Shown piece after piece: positions 52,764 to 61,405 of a stretch of DNA of 64,000 nt (position 1 is the stretch's first letter; every line of letters starts with the position of its first letter). Both the position numbers and the translations under genes were made by a program. Source of the stretch: Halogranum amylolyticum (GTDB lineage: Archaea > Halobacteriota > Halobacteria > Halobacteriales > Haloferacaceae); the NCBI RefSeq assembly GCF_900110465.1, contig NZ_FODV01000003.1, positions 402,383-466,382 of the forward strand, read 5' to 3'. A model generated the notes under the pieces. It was given only the letters and a program-made list of their open reading frames with translations, had not been told where the DNA came from and did not search any database.

Positions 52764-53177
52764 ATGCGCGAAGTCGAGGTCTCGCGGTTCGTCCGTGTGA
52801 CGCCCGCCGAAGTCGAACGAGCGTTGACGCCCGCGGCCGTCGTCGAGTACGAGGGGAGCTTCTCCGTCGTCGACGTCGCCGACCGGGCCGACGGGAGCAC
52901 CGTCGTCACCGCCGGGTCGCGCGGACTCACCCTCTCGCTTCGTTTCGAGGAGCACGAGGACGGACTGTACTACACACAGGAGGGCGACGCCGGCCCGTTC
53001 GACGCGATGGAGACGTGGGTGACGGTCCGGCCCGAGGACGACGGGTCGCGCGTGACGATGCGGTCGGCGGTGAGCCTCGGGTTGCCGCTTTCGGGCGTCA
53101 CCGACCGCCTCGCCGCGTGGAAACGGAGGGGCGAACTGGAGCGCGCACTCGACGCACTGGCGACGGATCTCGGCTGA
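52764..53177 (+). CDS. SRPBCC (START-like) family protein
   Basis: A 137-residue protein with a helix-grip pattern: [20 protein letters not shown], alternating strands with [48 protein letters not shown], and a long C-terminal helix ([19 protein letters not shown]). Such folds bind hydrophobic ligands such as lipids or cofactors. No ligand can be assigned. It is a single gene between two small genes in the same direction. Confidence 0.8.
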   Translation: MREVEVSRFVRVTPAEVERALTPAAVVEYEGSFSVVDVADRADGSTVVTAGSRGLTLSLRFEEHEDGLYYTQEGDAGPFDAMETWVTVRPEDDGSRVTMRSAVSLGLPLSGVTDRLAAWKRRGELERALDALATDLG

Positions 53178-53247
53178 GCAGACGGCTGTGCGTCTTCGGT
53201 GGACGACCCCGGCGCAGTTTATGACGAACGATTACGAACGACGAGCT

Positions 53248-53469
53248 ATGGGACTGTTCGGAACACTCGTCGAGACGCTACAGGCGTCGACGCAGTCGAC
53301 GAACCGAGGAGACGGCACACGGGAGTCGAAAGGCGCGTACTGGTGTCACGACTGTTCGGAGCGGATACTCGATCTCGACGTCGACGGTGCGGACCCGCCC
53401 TCGTGTCCGGCCTGCGGCGACGAGATGGAGTTCGAACGGTCGACCGGGTCGACCGGTTGTGCCTGCTGA
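53248..53469 (+). CDS. Small zinc-ribbon protein (73 aa)
   Basis: A 73-residue protein starting MGLFGTLVETLQASTQS. It has a zinc ribbon: YWCHDCSERIL and CPACGDEMEFERS (Cys-X2-Cys ... Cys-X2-Cys), and ends with CAC. TATA-like GCAGTTTATGACG lies about 30 bases before the ATG. Many haloarchaeal genomes carry such proteins; function is unknown. It is convergent with the CobW-type GTPase gene. Confidence 0.75.
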   Translation: MGLFGTLVETLQASTQSTNRGDGTRESKGAYWCHDCSERILDLDVDGADPPSCPACGDEMEFERSTGSTGCAC

Positions 53470-53601
53470 CGGGACACCGGCGGAGCTGACCGTCGGCGCG
53501 ACGTTCCGGTTCGCCCGGAACCGGTGCTCCGGGTCGTCCCCGTCTCTAGGTGCGCACCCTCGGTCAGAAGCGAGTCGAACGTTCCCGAAGACAGGCCGTC
53601 G

Positions 53602-54825
53602 TCAGGGTTCGGCGACGACGACGTCTTCACCCTGTTCGTCGGCGAAACGGTCCTCGAACGTCCACTCGCGCTCCATCTCGGCGTCGGTCAGCAGACAGTC
53701 GTCGAGTGCGGCGACCAGACGCTCCTCCTCCATCGACTGTCCGATGAACACGAGTTCGGTCTTTCGGTCGCCCCACTCGTCGTCCCACTCCAGGCTCTTT
53801 CGGTTCGATCGGTAGAGCTGTTGGTCGAGTTCGGGCAGGCTCGCGACCCACGGTGCGCCCGCCTCGACCCGAACCGAGGGGCCGGCCTGTCCGAGTACCT
53901 GCTGTTGGTCGTTGCCGGCGACCCAGCAGGTTCCCTTCGACCGGACGACCGAATCGGGAAGCGAGGAGAGAAACGCGTCGAGCCGTCCGGGATGGAACGG
54001 TCGTCGGCGGCGGTAGACGAAGGAGGTGACGCCGTACATCTCGTCGGGGTGCGTGTGGTCGTGGCCGTCGTGTCCGTGTCCGTGTTCGTCGCCGTTCGCG
54101 AGCGTCCCGTCCTCCTCCAGCGCCTGTCGCCAGCCTGCCGCCTCGGCTGCCGTCGCCGGATCGTACAGTCCGCGACTGAGCAACTCGTCGGGGTCGACCC
54201 GCCCGAACTCGCTCCGGAGAATCACGGCGTCGGGGCGTAGCGTGCGTACCAGCTCTTCGACGGTGTCGAGTTCGGTCGTCGAGAGGAGGTCACGCTTGTT
54301 CAGGACGACCAGGTTCGAGAACTCCACCTGCTCGACGAGGAGATCAGAGAGGGGTCGGGTGTCGTCGCCGTCGGTGCCGCGGCGCTCGACGGTGTCGTCG
54401 CCGCCGAACGTGTCGAAGAAGAGCCGCGCGTCGACGACGGTGACGAGCGAGTCGACCTCGTACAGCGCCGCCGCCCGCGACCCGGTTGTGAACAGGCGGG
54501 CGACGGGTTCCGGTTCGCTGATACCCGACGACTCGACGACGAGGTGATCGAAGTCGCGGTTCCGCGCCAGCCGGACGACCGCCGTGTCGAGATCGTCCTG
54601 GAGCTCACAGCAGATACAGCCGTTCGAGAGCTCCGCGACCCCGTCGTCGACGTCGAGTTCCGAACTGCCGCTGACGAGCGCCGCGTCGACGTTGACCTCG
54701 CCCATGTCGTTGACGAGGACGGCGACGTCGCGGTCGGCGGTACGGAGGAGACGGTTGAGCAGCGTCGTCTTGCCGGCACCGAGGCTCCCGCTCAGGACCG
54801 TCACCGGAATCGCGTCACGGCTCAT
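53602..54825 (-). CDS. CobW/COG0523 family GTPase, probable metal chaperone
   Basis: A 407-residue G3E-family GTPase. G1 is VLSGSLGAGKTTLLNRLL near 10-25, VNDMGEVNVDA is switch I, the metal-binding CXCC is in NGCICCELQDDL near 69-77, Walker B region is VVESSGISEPEPVA, and NKRDL is G4. Near residue 250 is an exposed His/Gly/Asp-rich loop (GHGHDGHDHTHPDE) able to bind several metal ions. The C-terminal CobW domain follows. COG0523 proteins deliver Zn, Co, Fe or other metals to target proteins. The His-rich loop favours zinc or nickel; the client is unknown. Confidence 0.9.
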   Translation of the reverse strand: MSRDAIPVTVLSGSLGAGKTTLLNRLLRTADRDVAVLVNDMGEVNVDAALVSGSSELDVDDGVAELSNGCICCELQDDLDTAVVRLARNRDFDHLVVESSGISEPEPVARLFTTGSRAAALYEVDSLVTVVDARLFFDTFGGDDTVERRGTDGDDTRPLSDLLVEQVEFSNLVVLNKRDLLSTTELDTVEELVRTLRPDAVILRSEFGRVDPDELLSRGLYDPATAAEAAGWRQALEEDGTLANGDEHGHGHDGHDHTHPDEMYGVTSFVYRRRRPFHPGRLDAFLSSLPDSVVRSKGTCWVAGNDQQQVLGQAGPSVRVEAGAPWVASLPELDQQLYRSNRKSLEWDDEWGDRKTELVFIGQSMEEERLVAALDDCLLTDAEMEREWTFEDRFADEQGEDVVVAEP

Positions 54826-54926
54826 GTGTCGTGTGTGGTCGACTGTCGGTATTAAGCCTCTCCGGTCGTGCACGAAGGACGCTGAACGATACCCTTTTGA
54901 CCGCGAGACTAGGAGGTTGTCATCAT

Positions 54927-55223
54927 ATGACACTCGCAGACCGCATCGAGGAGTTCCGCCTGCTCCTCGACGAGTGGCTTCGGGGGCTCTACCACGGGAT
55001 GATCTCGCACCCGGCCTACGAGAAGATCGAGAAGGAGGCCGAGGACGCCGAGGACACATTCATGCTGGCGTGTTTCCCCGACGCCTTCGGCATCCCGAGT
55101 CCGGTCTCCTACTACACGGCCGAACTGCTGCCGTACCTCGAAGACGAGTTCGAGGCGTGGGAGCGGCGGATGTGGGACCGCGGGTCGCTGCTCGAACGGA
55201 AGGGCCAGCAGTACCACTTCTGA
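54927..55223 (+). CDS. Small acidic protein coupled to the ArsA-type ATPase (98 aa)
   Basis: A 98-residue helical acidic protein: ADRIEEFRLLLDEWLRGLYH, GMISHPAYEKIEKEAEDAED, TFMLACFPDAFGIPSPVSYY, then EDEFEAWERRMWDRGS and a His-Phe C-terminus. An unusually good Shine-Dalgarno (AGGAGG at 54911-54916) precedes the ATG. Its TGA overlaps the start of the ATPase gene (TGATG), so the two are translationally coupled. No family is recognised; a partner or adaptor for the ATPase is inferred. Confidence 0.8.
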   Translation: MTLADRIEEFRLLLDEWLRGLYHGMISHPAYEKIEKEAEDAEDTFMLACFPDAFGIPSPVSYYTAELLPYLEDEFEAWERRMWDRGSLLERKGQQYHF

Positions 55224-56191
55224 TGCACAAATTCGTCTTCTTCGGCGGGAAGGGCGGCGTCGGCAAGACCACCGTCTCCAGCGCCTACGCGCTGAAGTGT
55301 GCGAACGCCGGTCTCGACACGCTCGTCGTCTCCACCGACCCGGCGCACAGCACCTCCGACGTGTTCGACCAACAGTTCGACGACAGCCCGAAACCAGTCG
55401 ACGGCGTCGACGGACTCTGGGCGATGGAGATCGACCCCGAGGCGGAGGTCGAACACCACCTGATGGAGACGAAGCGCGCGCTGGTCGATCAGGTGAGCGC
55501 GGGGCTGGTCAACGAGATCGACCGGCAGATCGAGATGGCCCACCAGACTCCCGGTGCCTACGAGGCGGCGCTGTTCGACCGGTTCATCGAGGTAATGCGC
55601 GAGAGCGACGAGTACGACCGCGTCGTCTTCGACACGTCGCCGACCGGTGGTACGCTCCGGTTGCTCTCGCTGCCGGAGTTCCTGGAGGGGTGGATCGAAC
55701 GGCTCCTGCTAAAGCGCAAACAGAGCGTCAAGCTGTTCGAACGGGCCGCCGTCGGCAACAACGAACCGCGGCGGATGATGGACGGCGACCCGATCATCGC
55801 CCGACTGGAGGCACGAAAGGAGCAGTTCGAGTTCGCGGGCCAGACGCTTCGAGAACAGTCGTCGTTCTTCCTCGTCGTCAACCCCGACGAACTGTCCGTC
55901 CGCGAGACGCGCCGTGCCGTCGACAGCCTGCGCGACTACGACCTCGACGTGCGCGGCCTCGTCGTCAACAAACTCGCGCCGGAACCCGACGACGACGAGG
56001 AGGGGACGGCCGCGGAGTTCCTCAGACGGCGCGTCGCCACCGAGAACGAGCGTCTCCGCGAACTCCACGAGACGTTCGACGTCCCGGTCGTCGCCGAGAT
56101 CGGTCTCCGCGTCGCCGAGGTGAAGGGAGACCTCCTGACGGCGGTGGCCTCGGAGATCGACGTGGAGGTCGAGACAGAACCACCGACATGA
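55223..56191 (+). CDS. ArsA/Get3 family ATPase
   Basis: A 322-residue ATPase with the deviant Walker A GGKGGVGKTTVSSAYALK at residues 8-25, switch I VSTDPAHSTSDVFDQ, and the A-loop DTSPTGGTLRLLSLPEFLEG (Walker B-like with TG(G)T-LR signature). It is a single half, like Get3, not a duplicated ArsA. The CxxC zinc pair of Get3 and the arsenite cysteines of ArsA are absent, so neither arsenite transport nor classical tail-anchor delivery can be assumed. It is the second gene of an operon with the 98-residue protein at 54927. Confidence 0.9.
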   Translation: MHKFVFFGGKGGVGKTTVSSAYALKCANAGLDTLVVSTDPAHSTSDVFDQQFDDSPKPVDGVDGLWAMEIDPEAEVEHHLMETKRALVDQVSAGLVNEIDRQIEMAHQTPGAYEAALFDRFIEVMRESDEYDRVVFDTSPTGGTLRLLSLPEFLEGWIERLLLKRKQSVKLFERAAVGNNEPRRMMDGDPIIARLEARKEQFEFAGQTLREQSSFFLVVNPDELSVRETRRAVDSLRDYDLDVRGLVVNKLAPEPDDDEEGTAAEFLRRRVATENERLRELHETFDVPVVAEIGLRVAEVKGDLLTAVASEIDVEVETEPPT

Positions 56192-56357
56192 CCGAATCGA
56201 TAGTAAATATTAGTCGTTATTTTACATATGTTGGCGATTCGATTCCGGAGCGAACAGCAGAGCACGGAGAAGACAACGTCTATCGGTCGTAGAGACGCGG
56301 AGACAGAAGCTAATGCTTATATGTGCTATACACACATGCACGATGTGGTAGCGTAAC
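56192..56357. promoter_or_regulatory. AT-rich promoter region of cstA
   Basis: The 166 bases are AT-rich (TAAATATTAGTCG, TTTTACATATG). CTTATATGTG at 56313-56322 is a strong TATA candidate 36-45 bases before the cstA ATG. A palindrome-like ATGTGCTATACACACAT (56318-56334) overlaps it and could be an operator. Confidence 0.5.
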
Positions 56358-58184
56358 ATGGTACAGATCATCTGGCTGGTGGCGGCGGTGCTCGTACTGT
56401 TCAGTCTGGGGTACTTCGGGTACTCCCGGTATCTGGCACGCTTCGTCGAACTCGACGACGCGAACACGACACCGGCGCACAAATACGAAGACGGACAGGA
56501 GTACGTTCCGGCGAAGAAGCCGGTGCTCCTGGGGCATCACTATTCGAGTATCGCGGGTGGCGCACCGATCGTCGGCCCCATCACGGCTGGCGTGGTGTGG
56601 GGGTGGGTGCCCGCACTCCTGTGGATCGCCATCGGCAACCCGCTCTTGGGCGCGACCCACGACTTCGTCTCGCTGTCGGCGAGTCTCCGACACGAGGGGA
56701 AGTCGATCGGCTACATCATCGGGCAGTACGTCGGCGAGCGAGGCAAGAACATGCTGCTGTGGTTCGCGTTTCTCACGATCGTCCTCGTCGTCGCGGTGTT
56801 CGCGCTCGTCGTGGCCATCGTGTTCAACGCGTATCCGGAGGCTGCGACGGCTAGCCTCATCTACATCGGACTCGCGGTGCTGTTGGGAGCGTACCTCTAT
56901 CAGCTGAACCTCCCGTTCATCCCCGGCACCGTGGCGTTCGTCGTCGCGATGTTCGTCGGCGTCTTCCTCGGGATCCAGTACCCGCTCGCGCTGTTCGAAC
57001 CGGCGTCGCGTGCACCCACTCAGACCCTCGTGCTGTTCGAGGGGATGGGCGGCACGTGGCTCCCCGGTGCGGAGGCACTCGGCGTGAACACGGCCGCCTG
57101 GGTGCCGATCATCCTCCTCTACGGCGCGCTCGCGAGCGCGCTCCCGGTGTGGGTGCTCCTGCAACCGCGGGACTACCTCTCGTCGTTCCTGCTGTACACC
57201 GGCGTCGGCGGCGCGCTGCTGGCGATCATCGTCGGCACCCTCCTCGGATCGTCGAGCCAACCGCTCGTGACCAACCTCGAACCGTACTACGGGTTTATCG
57301 GCCGCTCCGGCGCGCCGCTGTTCCCACTGCTCTTCATCACCATCGCCTGTGGGACCATCAGCGGGTTCCACTCGCTGGTCTCCTCGGGGACGACCTCGAA
57401 ACAGCTCAACAAGGAGTCCGACGCCCGTCTCATCGGCTACGGCGGGATGCTCGGTGAGGGACTCCTGGCTATCGTCGCGCTCTCGACGGTCGCCATCGTC
57501 TCGCCCGACGTGGGCGGCGGTATCGGCCTTGCGCTCCCGACGTTCGCGGAGGGTGGCGGGATCATCCTCACGAGCTTCGGCATCCCGCCGACGTTCGGCG
57601 GTCCGTTCATGGCGCTCGTGCTCGTGAGCTTCCTCCTCACCTCGACGGACACGGCCGTCCGTCTCGGCCGGTACATGATGGAGGAGATCGTCGGCACGCC
57701 CGAGAGCTCGGTCGAGTCGGTCGCGACGAACCGCTACAGCAACGCGGCGATACAGGCGGTTCCGGCGTACGTCCTCATCACGAGCGGCTCGTGGCTGACG
57801 CTCTGGCAACTGTTCGGCGGCGCGAACCAGCTCCTGGCCGCGCTCGCACTGCTCACCGCGACGGTGTGGCTGGCCAACTGGGACGACAGCAAACAGCTCA
57901 TCAGCACCGGTGCGCCGATGGCGCTCATGGTCATCATCACCGTGCTCGGACTCGGCTGGCTCGCGTTCCACGACAACCTCTACGTGAAGTTTATCCAGGG
58001 CGAGTGGGGCGGTGCGCCGACGCTGTTCGCCCAACTGTCGGCCGTCGTCCAGATCGTGTTGGCACTCACGTTGGTCGGTCTGGGGGTCGGACTCGTCGTC
58101 ATCGGCTATCGGAACATCAGCAGCGTCCGTGGTCAGGGGACAGGGACGCCCGTCGCGGACGGCGGGTCGTCTCGCGACGACTGA
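56358..58184 (+). CDS. cstA: Carbon starvation protein A (CstA-type peptide/pyruvate transporter)
   Basis: A 608-residue protein with about 16 membrane helices. The CstA block is intact: TTPAHKYEDGQEYVPAKKPV, LLGHHYSSIAGGAPIVGP, NPLLGATHDFVSLSASLRH, GTISGFHSLVSSGTTSKQL and GGANQLLAALALLTATVWL. E. coli relatives import peptides or pyruvate when carbon is short. The C-terminal part is shorter than in bacterial CstA. It stands alone behind an AT-rich promoter region. Confidence 0.93.
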   Translation: MVQIIWLVAAVLVLFSLGYFGYSRYLARFVELDDANTTPAHKYEDGQEYVPAKKPVLLGHHYSSIAGGAPIVGPITAGVVWGWVPALLWIAIGNPLLGATHDFVSLSASLRHEGKSIGYIIGQYVGERGKNMLLWFAFLTIVLVVAVFALVVAIVFNAYPEAATASLIYIGLAVLLGAYLYQLNLPFIPGTVAFVVAMFVGVFLGIQYPLALFEPASRAPTQTLVLFEGMGGTWLPGAEALGVNTAAWVPIILLYGALASALPVWVLLQPRDYLSSFLLYTGVGGALLAIIVGTLLGSSSQPLVTNLEPYYGFIGRSGAPLFPLLFITIACGTISGFHSLVSSGTTSKQLNKESDARLIGYGGMLGEGLLAIVALSTVAIVSPDVGGGIGLALPTFAEGGGIILTSFGIPPTFGGPFMALVLVSFLLTSTDTAVRLGRYMMEEIVGTPESSVESVATNRYSNAAIQAVPAYVLITSGSWLTLWQLFGGANQLLAALALLTATVWLANWDDSKQLISTGAPMALMVIITVLGLGWLAFHDNLYVKFIQGEWGGAPTLFAQLSAVVQIVLALTLVGLGVGLVVIGYRNISSVRGQGTGTPVADGGSSRDD

Positions 58185-58281
58185 CCGCAGTCGACCCGTT
58201 GCAGTTTCTCTCCGTCTTTCGGTCGCCAGCGACGGCGTTGGCGGAACCGACGAACGGTCGACGGTCGGAGCCGACCCCTTC

Positions 58282-58908
58282 TCAGCGGAATCGGGAGAAC
58301 AGCCGCGACAGCAACCCTCCACCTTCGGTCGGGTCCGCGTCGCTCCACAGGGTGAACGCGCGGACGACGTCGGTGTTCTCGCTGGCAACGACCGTCTCCT
58401 CGTCGGGGGCGACGACGGCGAGGTTCACCTCGTAGTGACCGTAGTAGCCGTACTTGATGAGCGTCCGGTCGTCGTAACCCGCGACGAACTCGCGCACGTC
58501 GTCGGTGATCTCCGGAGCGACGAGGACGAACGTGAAGTCGGTGCCGTAGTGCTCCTCGTCGGCGACGATCCACTGCGGGTCGTCGGCAAGGTCGTGAGCC
58601 AGCGAGGCGAGCGCCTCGAGGTCGGCGACGCGAACGGTGTCGCGGCGCTGGGCGAAGAGGTACTCCTCGGAGGCGTGGTTCGCGTAGTTCAGCGCCGGGT
58701 GGAAGAAGTGCTTCTCGCTCTCGACGCGCATCGTCCCGAACAGGTCGAACGTTCGACTGCGCACGGTTCGGTCCCGTTCGAGGTCGAAGCTGAACATCAG
58801 GTTCGCGCCCACACGGTCGAGGTACTCGTCGTCCCACTCGGGGACGTCGTCGGGGAGTTCGACGTCGGGGTCGGACGCCAGCTCCTCGCGACGCTCGTCG
58901 ACGCTCAT
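58282..58908 (-). CDS. Conserved haloarchaeal protein in a cupin operon (208 aa)
   Basis: A 208-residue soluble acidic protein. Helical N-terminus (VDERREELASDPDVELPDD), a beta-rich core with FDLFGTMRVESEKHFFHPAL, NYANHASEEYLFAQRRD, EEHYGTDFTFVLVAPEI and KYGYYGHYEVNLAVVAPDEE, and a short basic C-terminal end (LLSRLFSRFR). No enzyme motif. It overlaps the cupin gene by ATGA and is probably upstream of it in the operon. Confidence 0.75.
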   Translation of the reverse strand: MSVDERREELASDPDVELPDDVPEWDDEYLDRVGANLMFSFDLERDRTVRSRTFDLFGTMRVESEKHFFHPALNYANHASEEYLFAQRRDTVRVADLEALASLAHDLADDPQWIVADEEHYGTDFTFVLVAPEITDDVREFVAGYDDRTLIKYGYYGHYEVNLAVVAPDEETVVASENTDVVRAFTLWSDADPTEGGGLLSRLFSRFR

Positions 58909-59282
58909 GGCTCCGGCTCGTAGGCGTGGACGTCGTCGGCGCTCGGGGGCGCACCGACGGCGACGACGTCGACTGCCTCCGTCGCGTCCTCCGGGTTGAA
59001 CGCACGTTGCGGACTTTCCGGTTCGACCGCGAACAGGTCGTTCGGTCCGACCTCGTAGGTCTCCTCGGGCGTCTCGACGTGGAGCGTCCCCGAGAGGACG
59101 AAGAACGCCTCCTCCTGTTCGTCGTGGTAGTGGTAGGCCAGCGGAATCTGTTCGCCCGGTTCGGCGACGAATCGGTTGACGGCCATCTGCGTGAGCCCGG
59201 CCGGTTCGGACAGCGCTCGCTGGTCACACGGTCGGTCGGGCGCCGGCTCGACCGCGTCGGTGTCGACGACTCGGTATCCCAT
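58905..59282 (-). CDS. Cupin domain protein (125 aa)
   Basis: A single-domain cupin: motif 1 is PLAYHYHDEQEEAFFVLSG (residues 47-65) with His-His-Glu in the metal positions, and motif 2 is PNDLFAVEPESPQRAFN, where the usual histidine is replaced. The metal site may thus be partial. Similar small cupins act as sugar/polyketide isomerases or metal-binding regulators; the role here is unknown. Its stop codon overlaps the start of the gene at 58282, so it is translated first. Confidence 0.87.
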   Translation of the reverse strand: MGYRVVDTDAVEPAPDRPCDQRALSEPAGLTQMAVNRFVAEPGEQIPLAYHYHDEQEEAFFVLSGTLHVETPEETYEVGPNDLFAVEPESPQRAFNPEDATEAVDVVAVGAPPSADDVHAYEPEP

Positions 59283-59440
59283 GTGTGGTGAGACAGCAGT
59301 ACGCGAACAAAAGTCCGTCGGGGTCCGTCGCCGTCGGTCGGTTCAGCCACGACCGCGGTCGACGACGGTGGACGTTCGGGGCGCGGGTCGGGCGACAGCG
59401 TTTAGTGACTCGTCGCTCAACGGGAGTGTGAGACACACAC

Positions 59441-59689
59441 ATGGACAGGAAGACAGAGTCTTGCGGCCGGTGTGCGATGTCGTCCGTCGTCGACTTCACC
59501 GAGAACGGCGCCGACGAGAGCGACGAGGCGGCCGCCGCCCGCGCCGACCGCGACCCGTTCGGCGACGCTCGTATCGAGGTCGACGACGACCACCTGCGGG
59601 CGGTCTCGCCGTCGGCGTGGCTGGGTGGACTCGTCCGCCGCCTCGACGAGCTCGCGACTCGACTCACCTACGGCGAGAATCGGCGGTGA
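59441..59689 (+). CDS. Small acidic protein (82 aa)
   Basis: An 82-residue protein starting MDRKTESCGRCAMSS, with a single CGRC motif, then an acidic middle (NGADESDEAAAARADRDPF) and a helical end (SAWLGGLVRRLDELATRL). TATA-like GCGTTTAGTG (59399-59408) is about 33 bases upstream. The CXXC pair could be redox-active or half a zinc site. An internal ATG at 59479 is a possible alternative start that would remove the cysteines. Confidence 0.6.
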   Translation: MDRKTESCGRCAMSSVVDFTENGADESDEAAAARADRDPFGDARIEVDDDHLRAVSPSAWLGGLVRRLDELATRLTYGENRR

Positions 59690-59770
59690 CACGCCTACAG
59701 GGACGGTAGCGAACCACACGCGAGGCCGGTCACGATTTATACGACGAGCGCACTTAGTGACTGTCAAGGG

Positions 59771-60457
59771 ATGGAAGAGAGTATCTCAGGTTTCAAACAG
59801 CGCGGATCGTGGGGTGACATCGTCGAACACGGCGAACGGATCACCCGCGCCCTCCGCGATGCGGGAGCAGATAGCGAAGCGTTCGAGGAGTGGGACGAGT
59901 GGCGGCCCAAGTCCCACGAACGACTGAGCGAGGACGTCAACGCCAAGACCGCAGAACAGGCGGCGGTCGGCGAGGGCGAAGGCGAGAAGGCGGGGAAGGA
60001 ACCCGACGAGGACCTCCAGACCGCCGGCGAGAAGATCTCGGAGTCCTACGAGAAGGTCGGTGAGGGCGACAACGAGGCCGCACTCGAGTCGTGGCAGGAC
60101 TCCATCAACCACGTCGCACGCGCGGCCGACTCCGCCGGCCGCAAGGCGCTCCGGGCGGTCGAGGGGACCGTCTACCGGAAGGTGATGACCCAACTCGCCC
60201 CCTACTACTTCGACAACGAACTCGTCAGCGCCAACGTCCAGAAGACGACGCGCGGCGAGGGCGAAGACACGTTCATCTTCGAGGTGAACGTCAACGACGA
60301 CCGCCTCAAAGAGGTGGTGAGTCGTCGCCTCGGCGAGTACGAAAACGAGATCGACCGCTGGCACATCGACACCGAGAAGCAGACCGAGACGGTCGAGGCC
60401 GTCGAGGGCGTCGACCCGCCGCGGTCGGAGAACGATTCGAAGTCCACGACGAACTGA
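59771..60457 (+). CDS. Conserved haloarchaeal protein, DUF5828-like (228 aa)
   Basis: A 228-residue soluble acidic protein. N-terminal helices (SISGFKQRGSWGDIVEHGER, EAFEEWDEWRPKSHERL), a Glu/Gly/Lys-rich hinge, a helical middle with AALESWQDSINHVARAADSA and AVEGTVYRKVMTQLAPYYF, and a beta-rich end (DTFIFEVNVNDDRLKEVV, RLGEYENEIDRWHIDTE). I relate it to a haloarchaeal DUF from memory. TATA-like ATTTATACG is about 37 bases upstream of the ATG. A strong hairpin follows its stop codon. Confidence 0.78.
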   Translation: MEESISGFKQRGSWGDIVEHGERITRALRDAGADSEAFEEWDEWRPKSHERLSEDVNAKTAEQAAVGEGEGEKAGKEPDEDLQTAGEKISESYEKVGEGDNEAALESWQDSINHVARAADSAGRKALRAVEGTVYRKVMTQLAPYYFDNELVSANVQKTTRGEGEDTFIFEVNVNDDRLKEVVSRRLGEYENEIDRWHIDTEKQTETVEAVEGVDPPRSENDSKSTTN

Positions 60458-60481
60458 GCGTTCTGCGTACCGCTTCGACGT

Positions 60482-60520
60482 CGTGGTGGGCTTCGTGGAA
60501 GCCCACGACGAACTGAGCGT
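60482..60520. terminator. Stem-loop containing a copy of the gene's 3' end
   Basis: TGGGCTTC (60487-60494), loop GTG, GAAGCCCA (60498-60505) form a perfect 8-bp stem that extends by four of five further pairs on each side. The right arm runs into CCACGACGAACTGAGCGT (60503-60520), an exact copy of 60444-60461, which spans the stop codon of the upstream gene. Confidence 0.5.
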
Positions 60521-60613
60521 CTCTCGCCTCGGTAGTGTCGTGCGCTGCTCGCGTTCGTCGCCGCCCGGCCCGAAGGTCAAGAGTGATAGTCACGGCTCGC
60601 CTCCTTCGAGTTG

Positions 60614-60859
60614 ATGCCGGAACCGCTACGTGCGAAATCGGGAGAACTGTCCGCCGAGGAGATTCTGGCGGCGCTTCGCGAGGGACGCCGCGTCGTCATC
60701 GAAAAGGAGATGCTCGGCGGCGTCCACGAGGTGACGCTTCGGCTGGACGGTGACGTCTACTACTGCGACACGCCGACCACGCTCCACAAACATCCCGACG
60801 AGGAGGGGATGCGCGCCTGTATCGACAAGATGGGGTACAGTCGGCGCGACGAGGAGTGA
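60614..60859 (+). CDS. Small conserved haloarchaeal protein (81 aa)
   Basis: An 81-residue alpha/beta protein: LRAKSGELSAEEILAALREG, RRVVIEKEMLGGVHEVTLRL, DGDVYYCDTPTTLHKHPDEE, GMRACIDKMGYSRRDEE. The pattern of one helix, two or three strands and a conserved YYCDTP loop with His-X-His is compact, and could bind a metal or nucleic acid. Family not recognised beyond haloarchaea. ATG at 60614 follows TTG; either could be used. Confidence 0.75.
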   Translation: MPEPLRAKSGELSAEEILAALREGRRVVIEKEMLGGVHEVTLRLDGDVYYCDTPTTLHKHPDEEGMRACIDKMGYSRRDEE

Positions 60860-60938
60860 CTCCCGTTTGCTGCCAGTGAAGCGGCACGTACAGGCGTCAA
60901 AGCGGACTTTTAATTCCGGTCGTCGCAAACAGGGGGGC

Positions 60939-61313
60939 ATGACAGACCGCCCGGAGATCGAAGACCTCGTGCAGACCGAGGATCCCAGTTTCCAACACGT
61001 CCTCGCCTGCGTCTTCGGTATCCAGGACCACGAGAGTAGGACGTATCTCGTCCTCCGGGAACATCCCGGGAGCACCGTCGCCGAGCTGGCGGACAAACTC
61101 GACCGCGACCGTAGCAACGTCAACCGCTCGCTGACGACGCTGCTGGAGAAGGGGCTGGTCGAACGTCGTCGTCGCCTGCTCGATCCCGGCGGCTACGTCT
61201 ATCAGTACACCGCGACGCCGCTTGACGAGGCCAAAGAACTGCTCCACGAGGCGCTCGACGAGTGGGTCGAGACAGTCCACGCCGCCATCGACGAGTTCGG
61301 CGACGACGAGTAG
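60939..61313 (+). CDS. Winged-helix transcriptional regulator (TrmB/MarR-like)
   Basis: A 124-residue DNA-binding protein. The helix-turn-helix is SRTYLVLREHPGSTVAELAD, KLDRDRSNVNRSLTTLLEKG, with the wing LVERRRRLLDPGGYVYQYTA. The C-terminal helix (DEAKELLHEALDEWVETVHA) probably makes a dimer. TATA-like CTTTTAATTCC is at 60907-60917, about 25 bases before the ATG. It precedes thrC by 92 bases in the same direction but has its own promoter; no target is assigned. Confidence 0.85.
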   Translation: MTDRPEIEDLVQTEDPSFQHVLACVFGIQDHESRTYLVLREHPGSTVAELADKLDRDRSNVNRSLTTLLEKGLVERRRRLLDPGGYVYQYTATPLDEAKELLHEALDEWVETVHAAIDEFGDDE

Positions 61314-61405
61314 CGGGTGGCCGTCCTCGCGTTCGTGTCAACGAACGCTCGCCATATTTCCCCAAACCGCCCTCCTTTTGACCGACGACAACGACGACCG
61401 AACCA

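Noticed and set aside
53857..53884. CTCGACCCGAACCGAGGGGC in the CobW gene
   Set aside because: It lacks the GAAACGAAG core of the ORB motif; probably chance.
56310..58388. 692-codon open frame antisense to cstA
   Set aside because: Composition is Arg/Asp/Glu/His-rich and typical of antisense GC-rich frames; cstA is complete on the other strand.
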